Of a stretch of DNA of 64,000 nucleotides, positions 49,635 through 60,716 are shown one piece after another (positions within the stretch are counted from its first letter, which is position 1; each line of letters starts with the position of its first letter). A model generated the notes under the pieces. The model made no database searches. It had not been told where the DNA came from and was given only the letters and a program-made list of their open reading frames with translations. This DNA is from DATFVJ01 sp963851085 (GTDB lineage Bacteria > Actinomycetota > Actinomycetes > Streptosporangiales > Streptosporangiaceae), in NCBI GenBank assembly GCA_963851085.1, contig CAWKNX010000003.1:1-64000 (forward strand), read 5' to 3'. Made by a program: the position numbers and the translations under genes.

Positions 49635-51287
49635 TCAGATCGCGGCGACGTCCGCGGTGAGCTCGAGGAACCTCTGGTACCTGCGGGAGCATGCCCGCGC
49701 CCACGGCTCGTCCGGGTAGACGACGCGGCCTGGGCGGAACCACCGTGCCGCGTCGTCGAGTGACGATTCCAGGCCGGCCGCCATGCGAGCCATCCAGGCC
49801 ATGCCGAGTGCGGCGCCTTCCGGGACCGCGGCGCGCACCACCGGGGCTCCGGTGCAGTCCGCGAGGGCCTGCATCCAGGCGCCGTCCCTGATACCCCCGC
49901 CCGTTGCCACGACGCGGGTCGGCACGCAGCCGGCCATGTCGAGGATGCGGCGGGCCACGAACCCGGCGGCTTCGTAGGCGGCGCGCCGCAGTGCGGTGGC
50001 ATCGTGGGTGAGGTCGAGGCCGTGCAGCGACGCGCGGAGCGAGGTGTCGTGCAGCGGGATCCGCTCGCCGCGCACATACGGGGTCCACAGCGGCACCCGG
50101 TCCGGGTGCAGGCCCGTGCGGAATGTCGCGCCCCGGCTTTCCCTGACGCCCCCGAGCAGCCGCCGTGCCCAGCCGAGGAAGAGCCCGCCCGCGTTGCTCG
50201 GGCCGCCGAGCAGGCACAAGCCCGGACGCAGATGGGGGAACCGCCACAGCCCGGGGACGTCGTGCCCGGTGTCAGGCATCACAGCCCAGGTGAGCAGGGT
50301 GGTGCCGCACATGATGTGCGCCTCGCCCGGCTGTGTCACCCCGGCGGTGATCTGCTCGGTCATCACATCGACGCCACCGGGTGCGAGCACGGTGCGCGCA
50401 AGAGCGTCACCGCCGGAAGGAGCCGCGGGACGAGCCGCGGAATGAGCACTGCCGTGGTCCTGGCCAGTCTCACCCGGGGCCCGGCCATTCGCGCCGGCCT
50501 GCTGGCCGTTGCCAGCGCCCTGCTGGCCCGTCGCCCCATCGGGTGCGGGCGCTGCCCCGATCCGGCACGCGGGCGCACCGATCTCGGTCACGACGATCGG
50601 CAACTGCTCCGCTGTGACGCCGATCCGGCTGAGCTCGGCCGGATCCCAGCGGCACCCGTCGAACACGGGGAAGTACGACATCGCCGTGAACGAGTCGATG
50701 ACCGGCTCACCGCCGAGCGCCACCGCGGCGAGCGCCTGCGCGGGCCAGTAGGCGCGCGCGCCCGGCCAGTGCTTGGCGGCAAAGTGCAGGAACGCCTCGC
50801 CCTCCCTGATGTCGAGCGGGCTGGCGGGCGGCCACGCGGCCACCGGGGCACGCCCCCGCCAGTCGCCGTAAAGCAGCCCGGGAGACAGGGGCTCCAGGTG
50901 GTCACCGAGCGCGACGAGCGACGGCACGCATGCGCTGATCCCCAGGCCCACTGCTGCTGCGTTGGGCCCAAGATCGGCAACCGCTCGCCGCGGGCCCTCG
51001 AACCACGCGGCAGAAGCGTCGTGCTCGAAGCTGTCCGGGTCGAAGACGTGCACGGCATGTGGCACGCGGGCGCGGACGCGGACGCGTCCGCGCCCGTCGA
51101 CCGCGACCGCCTTGACCGCGGTCGTCCCGATGTCCACCCCGATGGTCAGCCCGGCGTCGGCAGGGCCGCCCTGGGCGGTGCGCACCTGGGCCGGGCGTAC
51201 CTGCGCCGCGCGCACCGCGCCGCGCACCTGCGCCGCGCGCACCTGCGCCGCGCGCACCTGCGCCGCGCGCACCTGCGCCTTCCGCAC
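49635..51287 (-). CDS. FGGY-family carbohydrate kinase with repetitive N-terminus
   Basis: Sugar kinase of the xylulokinase/gluconokinase type, 550 residues. The first phosphate motif is LTIGVDIGTTAVKAVAVDGRG; GISACVPSLVAL and the second domain IMCGTTLLTWAV, TRVVATGGGIRDGAWMQALAD and GAALGMAWMARMA are all present. Two oddities exist. The first 45 residues consist of a pentapeptide repeat AAQVR encoded by a 15-bp DNA repeat, ahead of the true kinase start. About residues 250-310 carry a Gly/Gln/Ala-rich insert (GATGQQGAGNGQQAGANG). GTG 51287 follows GGAGG by eight bases, which supports translation of the repeats. The gene is 136 bases after the phosphotriesterase gene, in the same direction. 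The sugar is unknown. Confidence 0.87.
   Translation of the reverse strand: MRKAQVRAAQVRAAQVRAAQVRGAVRAAQVRPAQVRTAQGGPADAGLTIGVDIGTTAVKAVAVDGRGRVRVRARVPHAVHVFDPDSFEHDASAAWFEGPRRAVADLGPNAAAVGLGISACVPSLVALGDHLEPLSPGLLYGDWRGRAPVAAWPPASPLDIREGEAFLHFAAKHWPGARAYWPAQALAAVALGGEPVIDSFTAMSYFPVFDGCRWDPAELSRIGVTAEQLPIVVTEIGAPACRIGAAPAPDGATGQQGAGNGQQAGANGRAPGETGQDHGSAHSAARPAAPSGGDALARTVLAPGGVDVMTEQITAGVTQPGEAHIMCGTTLLTWAVMPDTGHDVPGLWRFPHLRPGLCLLGGPSNAGGLFLGWARRLLGGVRESRGATFRTGLHPDRVPLWTPYVRGERIPLHDTSLRASLHGLDLTHDATALRRAAYEAAGFVARRILDMAGCVPTRVVATGGGIRDGAWMQALADCTGAPVVRAAVPEGAALGMAWMARMAAGLESSLDDAARWFRPGRVVYPDEPWARACSRRYQRFLELTADVAAI
51178..51282. repeat. Minisatellite at the start of the FGGY kinase gene, 15-bp unit
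   Basis: GCGCACCTGCGCCGC and close variants recur about six to seven times, coding for AAQVR pentapeptides on the minus strand immediately after the start codon. Confidence 0.9.
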
Positions 51288-51423
51288 CGACCTCACCTCC
51301 GGACTGACCGTCGTGAGAGGGCTGGTCCCAAGTTTAGGATCACGCTTCCCGTGACGTGCGGGCCAGGGCGTGGAACTGACGGCTTCAAGGCTGTGGTGCC
51401 GCGGCCCCGCTGGTGCCGCTGGC

Positions 51424-52413
51424 CTACGGTGCCTTGGTCTCGAAGAAGCGGCGTGGGTTATCGACGAGCATCGCGTTGATCTGCTCTTCTGTCACGCCGT
51501 GCTTGCGGGCGTAGGGCAGCACCTCCTCGCCGATGTGCAGGTAATGCCACTGCGGCAGGAACGCCATGACATTCGGGTCGATCCAGTCGATGTAGCAGGA
51601 GGCGTCGTGCGACAGCACCATGCTGCCGGCGTAACCCCGCCGGCACATCTCGACCAGCGTGTCGGCGCGCGCCTCGAACGTCGTTTCGAGGTTGATGCCG
51701 AACCGGTCCATGCCGAGGACGAAGCCGGCATCGGCAAGCTCGGCGATATGGTCACAGTCGGTGGTGTCGCCGCTATGGCCGAGCACGACCCGCTGTGGGT
51801 CGACACCCTCCTCGTCGCAGAGCACCCGCTTGACCTCGAGCCCGGTCCTTGATCCCGGGTGAGTGTGCACCGTGATCGGCGTGCCGGTCTGATGGTGAGC
51901 CTTGGCGACGGCCCGGAGCACCCGCTCGACGCCCGGCGTCAGGCCCTGATGGTCGATGGCGCACTTGAGCATGCCCGCCTGCACCGCGGTTCCGGCGATC
52001 CCCTCGGTGATGTCCTTGACGAACATGTCAGCCATCGGGTCGGGCACCTCGGTGCCAAGCGCCGCGTTCAGCGCCGGCCCGCGGTGCTCGAAGAAGAACG
52101 GGACGCTTTCGTAGATGTAGACGCCCGTCGCCGCGATGATGTTCAGCTCCGGCACCTGCTCGGCGACCCGCTGGATACGCGGGATGTAGCGGCCAAGACC
52201 GACGACGGTCGGGTCCACGATCGTCGCGACCCCCTGAGCCGCGAGAGCACGCAGCTTGCCGACCGCGTCGGCGACGCGCGTGTCCTCGCTTCCCCACTCG
52301 TCAGGATAATTCTGCTGCACGTCCGCGGTGAGCGTGAAGATGTGCTCGTGCATGTACGTCCGGCCCAGGTCGGCGGTGTCGACGGGGCCGCGGAGCGTGG
52401 CTACCTCGGTCAT
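51424..52413 (-). CDS. Phosphotriesterase-family (PLL-type) amidohydrolase
   Basis: TIM-barrel metal hydrolase of 329 residues. The metal ligands are in order: HEH near the start (TYMHEHIF), the bridging Lys in MLKCAID, His in ITVHTHPG and VVLGHSGDTTD, and the final Asp in MVLSHDASCYIDW. This set fits phosphotriesterase-like lactonases and related proteins. Its ATG overlaps the stop of the acyl-CoA ligase upstream by four bases (ATGA), so the two are translated together. A lactone or ester that yields a carboxylic acid for the ligase would make sense of the pairing; that is inference. Confidence 0.92.
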   Translation of the reverse strand: MTEVATLRGPVDTADLGRTYMHEHIFTLTADVQQNYPDEWGSEDTRVADAVGKLRALAAQGVATIVDPTVVGLGRYIPRIQRVAEQVPELNIIAATGVYIYESVPFFFEHRGPALNAALGTEVPDPMADMFVKDITEGIAGTAVQAGMLKCAIDHQGLTPGVERVLRAVAKAHHQTGTPITVHTHPGSRTGLEVKRVLCDEEGVDPQRVVLGHSGDTTDCDHIAELADAGFVLGMDRFGINLETTFEARADTLVEMCRRGYAGSMVLSHDASCYIDWIDPNVMAFLPQWHYLHIGEEVLPYARKHGVTEEQINAMLVDNPRRFFETKAP

Positions 52414-53933
52414 TGTGCACGCAACTCCTGCTTGAGGATCTTGCCGGTGGGACCTTTCGGCAGGCCGTCCGCGATGCGGACATCACGCGGGTACTTGTAC
52501 GCGGCGAGCCGCTCTTTGCAGTAGGCGATGACCTCCGCTGGCGTGGCGGTCGCGCCGGGCTTCAGCACGACGAACGCGAGGATCTCCTCCCCGAGCCTCT
52601 CGTCCGGCTTGCCGATGACCGCGGCCTCGGCGACCGCTGGGTGGGCGAACAGGACCTCCTCCACCTCACGTGGGTACACGTTGAAGCCGCCGCGGATGAC
52701 CAGGTCCTTCTTACGGTCGACGACGAACAGGTAACCGTCGTCGTCGGCGTAGGCGAGGTCACCGGTGTGGAACCAGCCGCCTCGGAATGCCTCGGCGGTC
52801 GCGTCGGGCTGCTTGTAGTAGCTCTTCATCACGTTGTGGCCGCGGATGATGATCTCGCCGACGTGGTCGGGGCCGGGCGGCAGCGGCTTGTCGTCGTCGT
52901 CGACGATGCGCGTCTCCACGCCCCAGATCGGCTTGCCGATCGAGAGCACCTTGCGCTGCTCCGCGTTGATGTTGAACGTGGTGGTGCTCGCCGTTTCCGA
53001 CAGCCCGTAGCCCTCGAGGATGACCGCGCCGGGGAACTTCTCCTCGAACGCGCGGATGACCTCGCCGGGAATCGCCGCGCCACCGGAGACTCCGACACGC
53101 AGCGCCGACAGGTCACGGCCGGTGCTATCCGCTTGCAGCAGCCCGATGTACATGGTCGGGACGCCGGAGAAGATCGTGCAGCGGTACCGCTCGATCGCGT
53201 CCAGGACCGCGCCAGGTTCGAAACGAGGGATGAGCACCAGCGTGCCGTTAAATCGCACGCAGACATTGAGCACGCTGGACAGCCCGAACACGTGGAACAG
53301 CGGCAGCACGGCCACGCCGATGTCGTCGTCGCGGAATCCGAACAGCTCTCCGCCGACCGTGCAGTTCATGAAGAGCTGGAAGTGGGTGAGCTCCGCGCCC
53401 TTCGGCTTGCCGGTCGTCCCGCTGGTGTAAATGATCACCGCGGTGTCGTCGGCGCTGGTCGGCTCGATGTCGCCGGTGTCCTCCGCGAAGTACAGCTCGT
53501 CGAAATGCTTGGTGCCTTCCGGGCGCTGCTCGCTGCCGGGCAGATTGACGACGTATGTCGTGACGCCCTCGACCGGCGAGGCGCCCTTGACCGCCTCCTC
53601 GGCGAACATCTCGAAGGTCACGAGCAGCCTGGCGTCGGAGTCCTGGAGGTGGTAGGTGATCTCCGGAGCCCGCAGCAGCGGGTTGAGCGGGACCATCACC
53701 AGGCCCGCCTTCAGGATGCCGAAATAGGTGAACAGGAACTGCGGCAGGTTGGGCAGTTGGACCGCGACCTTCTCACCGCGCTCCAGCCCCAGGGCCCGCA
53801 GGCTGGTCGCCACCCGGCCCGAGATCTCGTCGACCTGTGCATAGGTGAAGGTCAAGTCTCCGATGTGGCACAACGGCTTGTCCGGCTGCGCCAGGCGGGA
53901 CTCGCGAAGCATGGTCGCGAGGTTGAAGCTCAT
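52410..53933 (-). CDS. Long-chain fatty acid--CoA ligase (AMP-forming)
   Basis: ANL-superfamily ligase of 507 residues. Motifs are YTSGTTGKPKGAELTH, EGYGLSETASTTTFN, GGWFHTGDLAYADDDGYLF, DRKKDLVIRGGFNVYPREVE and the final GPTGKILKQELR with the adenylation Lys. It is complete. It is the first gene of a unit with the phosphotriesterase-like hydrolase and probably the FGGY kinase. ATG 53933 begins the typical MSFNLATMLRESRLAQPDKP. The 358 bases upstream separate it from a divergent small gene. It is similar to the ligase at 1499-2995. Confidence 0.94.
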   Translation of the reverse strand: MSFNLATMLRESRLAQPDKPLCHIGDLTFTYAQVDEISGRVATSLRALGLERGEKVAVQLPNLPQFLFTYFGILKAGLVMVPLNPLLRAPEITYHLQDSDARLLVTFEMFAEEAVKGASPVEGVTTYVVNLPGSEQRPEGTKHFDELYFAEDTGDIEPTSADDTAVIIYTSGTTGKPKGAELTHFQLFMNCTVGGELFGFRDDDIGVAVLPLFHVFGLSSVLNVCVRFNGTLVLIPRFEPGAVLDAIERYRCTIFSGVPTMYIGLLQADSTGRDLSALRVGVSGGAAIPGEVIRAFEEKFPGAVILEGYGLSETASTTTFNINAEQRKVLSIGKPIWGVETRIVDDDDKPLPPGPDHVGEIIIRGHNVMKSYYKQPDATAEAFRGGWFHTGDLAYADDDGYLFVVDRKKDLVIRGGFNVYPREVEEVLFAHPAVAEAAVIGKPDERLGEEILAFVVLKPGATATPAEVIAYCKERLAAYKYPRDVRIADGLPKGPTGKILKQELRAQ

Positions 53934-54291
53934 ACGTGTCCTAATGCGATATGACGCGAAAATTGCGGCGCCGGATTGGGCCAGCCCCCCCGGGGGATGG
54001 TTGTATGTGGCTAACGTACCTCGCGATCTTGCCGCGAGACCATGCGAGATCGCCCGCTATCTCGGCCGTTTGAAGCGCATGACCAGGCACAGCGCGTGAC
54101 CGGTCTCGGCGCTGCGGGAGGGTCCGCCGGGGCGCGGCGCAATGGGGCCGCGCCGTGGCCGATCCGCCAGCACCTGGGCTCGCATCGGGGCCCGGTGGCC
54201 CAGCGGGCGTGGCAGGGTCCCGCTCGCTGCGATCGCTGGGGAGCACATGGGCCTGAAGCGGTGAATATGTCCGCTGGAAAGGAGACGCTCG
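53934..54291. other. Divergent promoter region, 358 bases
   Basis: Holds no gene. A short inverted repeat, GCGATCT at 54023-54029 and AGATCGC at 54047-54053, lies between the divergent ligase and small-protein genes and could be an operator. Confidence 0.4.
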
Positions 54292-54696
54292 ATGGCCGAT
54301 GATCACAGGAGCACGTCCGGTGGGATTCCGGGCCTGACGCAGGATTTCATCGCTCAGCTCCGCAAAGCCATCGAGAGGCTGGAGGGCCTGGCCGGGCTGG
54401 GTGAATCCCTCCCCTCGACGCCGGCCTTGTCCTCGCTGCCTGGCCTGCGGAGCCTGCCGCGGCCTGGCGGCCTTTCCGCGGCGCAGCTCAAGTCGGTCGC
54501 CTCCGCCGTTACCGCGCAGCGGCGGAGCATCGAGGCGCTGCAGGCACAGCTCGCGGCGTTCGACGAGCAACTCGGGGTGCTCGAGCGGATTCTCGGGCCG
54601 CTCGCGGACTGGAGCAAGACTTGGGCTGATCTCGAGCAGCGGCTGATGAACATGCATCTTGGGCCGGGGAGTGAAGGCCAGGGCGGCGGTTCCTGA
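54292..54696 (+). CDS. Small helical protein, unknown function
   Basis: Protein of 134 residues, probably mostly helical with a coiled-coil in the second half (LKSVASAVTAQRRSIEALQ and AFDEQLGVLERIL). The middle is Leu/Pro/Ser-rich. ATG 54292 has GGAAAGGAG at good spacing, so it is probably a real gene. The arrangement (short helical protein with a C-terminal amphipathic part) recalls phasin- or PhaE-like proteins, but the match is weak and I do not assign a family. It is divergent from the acyl-CoA ligase. Confidence 0.72.
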   Translation: MADDHRSTSGGIPGLTQDFIAQLRKAIERLEGLAGLGESLPSTPALSSLPGLRSLPRPGGLSAAQLKSVASAVTAQRRSIEALQAQLAAFDEQLGVLERILGPLADWSKTWADLEQRLMNMHLGPGSEGQGGGS

Positions 54697-55049
54697 CCGG
54701 CCGCGTCGAGGTAACGCGGCACGGGGTATCCCGAGCCCTCGGGTGTGGACGGGCAATAAGTCATCCCCAGAATCGCGTTCACCCCTCCCGCACCCCTTGA
54801 CAACCTGCCAAGATCATCAGTAGGGCAACGCCCCCAAGGGTGGGCGGGTCGTGAAGGGGACTTGGCGGCAGATGGCTGCGGGGATGCCTGGAGCGCCGCG
54901 CAGCCGTTCGGAATCCTGGGCATTCGCCGGCGCGACGGCGATCGGACCCGGCAGGAAGCCCATCGGCTGCGGGTCCTTTCGCGGAGTAGCGGAGTGCGGA
55001 GTAGCGGAGTGCGGAGTAAGTGCGGAGTATGGGTGTTGTCGCCTGATGC
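54697..55049. other. 353-base gap filled with repeats
   Basis: Contains the R2 repeat, a GCAGCCGTT element at 54897-54910 and a short tandem repeat of GCGGAGTAGCGGAGT at about 54979-55025. No coding frame is supported. Confidence 0.5.
54711..54860. repeat. Dispersed repeat R2 (copy 2, longest)
   Basis: The left part (54711-54765) resembles 18893-18955, and the right part (54762-54860) resembles 62029-62125 with roughly 80% identity by eye. The right part contains TTGACAA and TAGGGC 17 bases apart, conserved in both copies, so it might carry a promoter. Confidence 0.65.
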
Positions 55050-55310
55050 GTGGGTATGGCGCCGAAGATGTGGTGGATATACATCATCGTTGTGGCAGTG
55101 CTGGCCTTCGGGATTTACGCGTTTACCCAATTGGTCGGCTTTCGGGTCCGATGGATGACCAGGAAGACCACGCGTACGGCCGAAAGCATGTACGGCGACT
55201 ACGCCGACTCGCCCCGTAAGCAGCGAAGGTACGCGAGGCAGCAGGTCGGCGAGTGGCGAGATGCCGAATCAGGCAGCGCACACGGCACATGGGACGGCAA
55301 CGCTCACTAA
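55050..55310 (+). CDS. Small single-helix membrane protein
   Basis: Protein of 84-86 residues: one N-terminal helix (WWIYIIVVAVLAFGIYAF) followed by a basic, then mixed-charge soluble part (MTRKTTRTAESMYGDYADSPRKQRRYARQQ). The family is not recognised. GTG 55050 and ATG 55056 are possible starts, with no good ribosome site. The frame is convincingly protein-like in hydrophobicity, so I keep it. It is followed after 180 bases by the YCII gene. Confidence 0.6.
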   Translation: MGMAPKMWWIYIIVVAVLAFGIYAFTQLVGFRVRWMTRKTTRTAESMYGDYADSPRKQRRYARQQVGEWRDAESGSAHGTWDGNAH

Positions 55311-55491
55311 CGGCTGCAGCAGGATTGCCCGCCATGGGCGGGGCAAGCGGGCCAAGCGGGGCAAGCTCGGCGATGTTCACGACCCGGACGGCGACGTGGT
55401 AGGTCTATGGGCTGACCGGGCGGGCGCCCGGCCGGCCGGGCGCGAAGCGGCCACGGTAATGGCCGCAAGCAACGGATGGAAGGGCCGTGTC

Positions 55492-55860
55492 ATGGGTATC
55501 GACCCTGGCAGCATCGAATTCGACAACTACGAACTGGTCCTGCTCCGCAGGACCAGGCAAAGCCGCGAGTTCGACGAGGAGACACAGGAGCGGATCTTCC
55601 GCGAGCATGCCGCCTACACCATCGGCCTCGGCGCGGAGGGCCAGGTGCTCGCCGCGGGCCCGGTCACGGAGTCCAAGGCGGAGGACGAGCCGGTAACCGG
55701 TTTCGGCATCTACCAGAAAGGGTCGCACGAGCAGGTGCGCGAACTGCTCGAGAATGACCCGGGCGTGCAGCAGGGCCAGTACACCTACGACGTGCTGACC
55801 TGGCTCACGCGAAAGGGCGGCATCTCTTTTCCACGCAGGGACACCCCGCCGCAGCCGTGA
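55492..55860 (+). CDS. YCII-related domain protein
   Basis: Small protein of 122 residues with a YCII (dimeric alpha-beta barrel) domain: YELVLLRRTRQSREFDEET and HAAYTIGLGAEGQVLAAGPV, then GFGIYQKGSHEQVRELLENDP. The His in EHAAYT is the usual conserved His of this fold. ATG 55492 follows GGAAGGG by seven bases; ATG 55459 in frame is less likely. YCII proteins have varied or unknown functions. It converges on the FHA gene. Confidence 0.83.
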   Translation: MGIDPGSIEFDNYELVLLRRTRQSREFDEETQERIFREHAAYTIGLGAEGQVLAAGPVTESKAEDEPVTGFGIYQKGSHEQVRELLENDPGVQQGQYTYDVLTWLTRKGGISFPRRDTPPQP

Positions 55861-55984
55861 TGGAGGCGGGTGGGTCAGCCGGTCAGGCCGGGCCCGCAAG
55901 CCGTTGCCGTGCCGCGTCCAAGCCGCAGTTATCGCGACATCGTCCGGACCGCGTCAGGGCTCCGCTGCCGCGTCACCGGCCAGG

Positions 55985-56622
55985 CTAGCCAGCTTCCTCC
56001 CTGGCCAGGGCGGCGGGATCGGGTCCGGCGTGCGGAAGGTGCACGCGGGCAGTGACCTCGGCGGCCAGCCGCAGGCTGTCACCGTCAGACAGGGTCACGG
56101 CCGCGCCGGGGAGCACCCGGTCGCCGTTGACGAAGGTGCCGTTGGTCGATCGCTCGTCCCGGACCGTCGCGCGCCCGGCGTCGTCCACGGTGATCGTGGC
56201 GTGCCGCCTCGACACGTCGTCGTAGTGGTCGAATGCGGCGGCGACCAGTGACTCCTCCGGCGCGCGGCCGAGCACGACGGAGGTCCCCGCAGGGACGTCC
56301 ACGTTGCCGTTGGGAAACGCGAGCCGCAGCACCACCAGCGATGTGACGGTCGCGGGATGACGCAGCGCCCGGTGGCACTCAGGGCAGGCGCGTGCCGCGG
56401 GCTCCGGCAGCGACGACCGCAGTACGGGCATCTCGCGGCGGGCCCGGACGCCGCCGCGGCTCGCACGTCCTCCAGCCGCACGCGTTCGTGCATGACTGTG
56501 GGCGGCGAGGGCCGTTCCTCGGCGGCCGAGTCCACATGGGTCAGATTGGCGCCGCACTTCACGCAGACCAAGTCGGCGGGCTGGACTTCAGCCGCGCAAT
56601 CGGGACATACCTTCGGCGTCAT
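55985..56622 (-). pseudogene. Zinc-ribbon plus FHA domain protein, frameshifted
   Basis: Two zinc-ribbon-like parts come first: VCPDCAAEVQPADLVCVKCG and ARCPYCG followed, in another frame, by SSLPEPAARACPECHRALRH. The FHA domain is intact after that: TSVVLGRAPEE, DDVSRRHATITVDD and DERSTNGTFVNGDRVLPGA contain the Arg, Ser-Arg-x-His and Thr-Asn-Gly that bind phosphothreonine. One base is missing near 56428, between CPYCG and SSLPEP, so the normal protein cannot be made from ATG 56622. FHA proteins read kinase signals; a pseudokinase is encoded at 17.2 kb, but no link is shown. The lesion may be a sequencing error because both halves are well kept. Confidence 0.8.
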
Positions 56623-56907
56623 GATGCCGACCCGCACAGGTTCTCCGCCACGGTCCCCATGGTCCGCTACTCCCGAATCGTGATGAGGCGCGGGGGGTGG
56701 TCGCGCCCGGCGGGGTGCGCCCGGCAGGCCGGATTCCAGCGCCGCGTCCACGAGAGCGTAACGCGGCCTCGGCGGCAGGCAAAGCGGGCGGGTCCGCAAG
56801 CAGTTCTGCATGCGTTCCGCTAACCGCGAACGCCGGACGGAAACAAAGCAGGCCGCTTCCTTCTTGACATCGGCAAGTGACACGAATGACGGAAGATGAG
56901 GCCTTTC

Positions 56908-59308
<2,401 letters not shown>

Positions 59309-59324
59309 GACTGGTCTGACACAC

Positions 59325-59366
59325 GATGGCCCGCAGGGCGCCAGGTTCGGCGCCCTGCGGGCCATC
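59325..59366 (+). terminator. Intrinsic terminator after lon
   Basis: Perfect 18-bp arms, GATGGCCCGCAGGGCGCC (59325-59342) and its complement (59349-59366), around a six-base loop AGGTTC, followed by CTTCTT. It starts 17 bases after the lon stop. Confidence 0.9.
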
Positions 59367-59550
59367 CTTCTTGGGCAGCGAAGCGCTCGTGCGTGAGTGC
59401 CGTGGCGCGCCGGCACCGGGTGGTTCGAGCGCCGTGGTGCGCGGCATCGGGTGGTTGGAGTGCCGCGGCGGGTTCGGCGGGCGGGCGGTTCGGCGGACAA
59501 TGCGTATGCGAGACCGTTCGCGCCTGTCCCGCCCTGAGGAGGCCAGCCCG

Positions 59551-60591
59551 ATGGATGCCCAAGTCGACCTTCGCTCGGATACCGTCAGCAAGCCGTCGCA
59601 GGCCATGCGCCGCGCCATGGCGGAGGCAGAGGTCGGAGATGACTGGTTCGGTGACGACCCGACCGTCAACCGGTTGCAGGACCTGGCCGCGGAACTGACG
59701 GGCAAGGCCGCGGCGGCGTTCCTGCCGACCGGCACGATGTGCAGCCAGATCGCCATACACGCGTTCACCAGCTCCGGGCATCTGGTGGCCTGCGAGGCGA
59801 CCGCGCACGTCTGCGGCATGGAGGCGTCGGCCGCAGCCGTGCTTTCCGGTATCTCGTTCCGCCGGATCGCGGCGCCGTCGCGGGGCCTGCTGTCCGCCGC
59901 GCAGGTGGCGGACGCGCTCGAACCTGACCACTACGACGTGACCGTGGTCGATCTGGTCACGATCGAGAACACCCACCAGGTGGGGGGCGGCTCGGTCATG
60001 CACGTCGAAGACGTCGACGCGATCGCGAAGGCGTGCGCCGCCCGCGACGTACCCCTCTACATCGACGGCGCCCGCATATTCAACGCCTGCGCGATCACCG
60101 GTGCCGCCGTGGCCGACTACGCGGCGCAGGCCGACGCCATGATGTTCTGCTTGTCGAAGGGTCTCGGCGCGCCGATCGGATCCATGCTGGTGGGCGACGC
60201 GGAGTTCATCAGGGAGGCACGCAGGCTGAAGATCTTGTTCGGCGGCGCCTGGCGGCAGGCGGGGATCATGGCCGCCGCGGGGCTGATCGCGCTGGCCGAG
60301 GGCCCGGCGCGGCTGCACGAGGACCACGAGAACGCCCGCCGGCTCGCCGAGGGGGTCGCCGGGATCGTGCCTGGTTCGGTGGACCTGGCCGCGGTGCAGA
60401 CGAACATCGTGTTCGTGGATGTGAGCGGCACCGGCCGCAGCGCCGTGAACTGGGTGGAGCGCCTGGCCGCCGAGGGGGTCCTCGTCACGATGGTCGGAGG
60501 ACGGATCCGGATGCTTACGCACGTCAACATCACGGCCGATGACGTTCAGACGGCACTGCGGGCGTGGCGCCGGGTCGCCGCCGAATTCTGA
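59551..60591 (+). CDS. Threonine aldolase/beta-eliminating lyase family protein
   Basis: PLP-dependent fold-type I enzyme of 346 residues, like low-specificity L-threonine aldolase, which splits threonine into glycine and acetaldehyde. It begins VDLRSDTVSKPSQAMRRAMA, a typical start, and contains EVGDDWFGDDPTVNRLQ, ENTHQVGGGSV, the Asp in PLYIDGARIFNA and the PLP-binding Lys in FCLSKGLGAPIGS. ATG 59551 follows GAGGAGG. It is transcribed away from lon behind the lon terminator and stands alone. Related tyrosine-phenol or alanine racemising enzymes are less likely. Confidence 0.92.
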   Translation: MDAQVDLRSDTVSKPSQAMRRAMAEAEVGDDWFGDDPTVNRLQDLAAELTGKAAAAFLPTGTMCSQIAIHAFTSSGHLVACEATAHVCGMEASAAAVLSGISFRRIAAPSRGLLSAAQVADALEPDHYDVTVVDLVTIENTHQVGGGSVMHVEDVDAIAKACAARDVPLYIDGARIFNACAITGAAVADYAAQADAMMFCLSKGLGAPIGSMLVGDAEFIREARRLKILFGGAWRQAGIMAAAGLIALAEGPARLHEDHENARRLAEGVAGIVPGSVDLAAVQTNIVFVDVSGTGRSAVNWVERLAAEGVLVTMVGGRIRMLTHVNITADDVQTALRAWRRVAAEF

Positions 60592-60716
60592 CCTGATCCC
60601 GAACGGCTGCCGCGTGGCGTCGCCCGCCCGGGCCGGTCCGCCTGCGGGGCGGGCGAGCCAGACCGTCACACCTGGATCACCTGCCCCATCCGTCACCATC
60701 TCCCGCGCGTGTTCCA

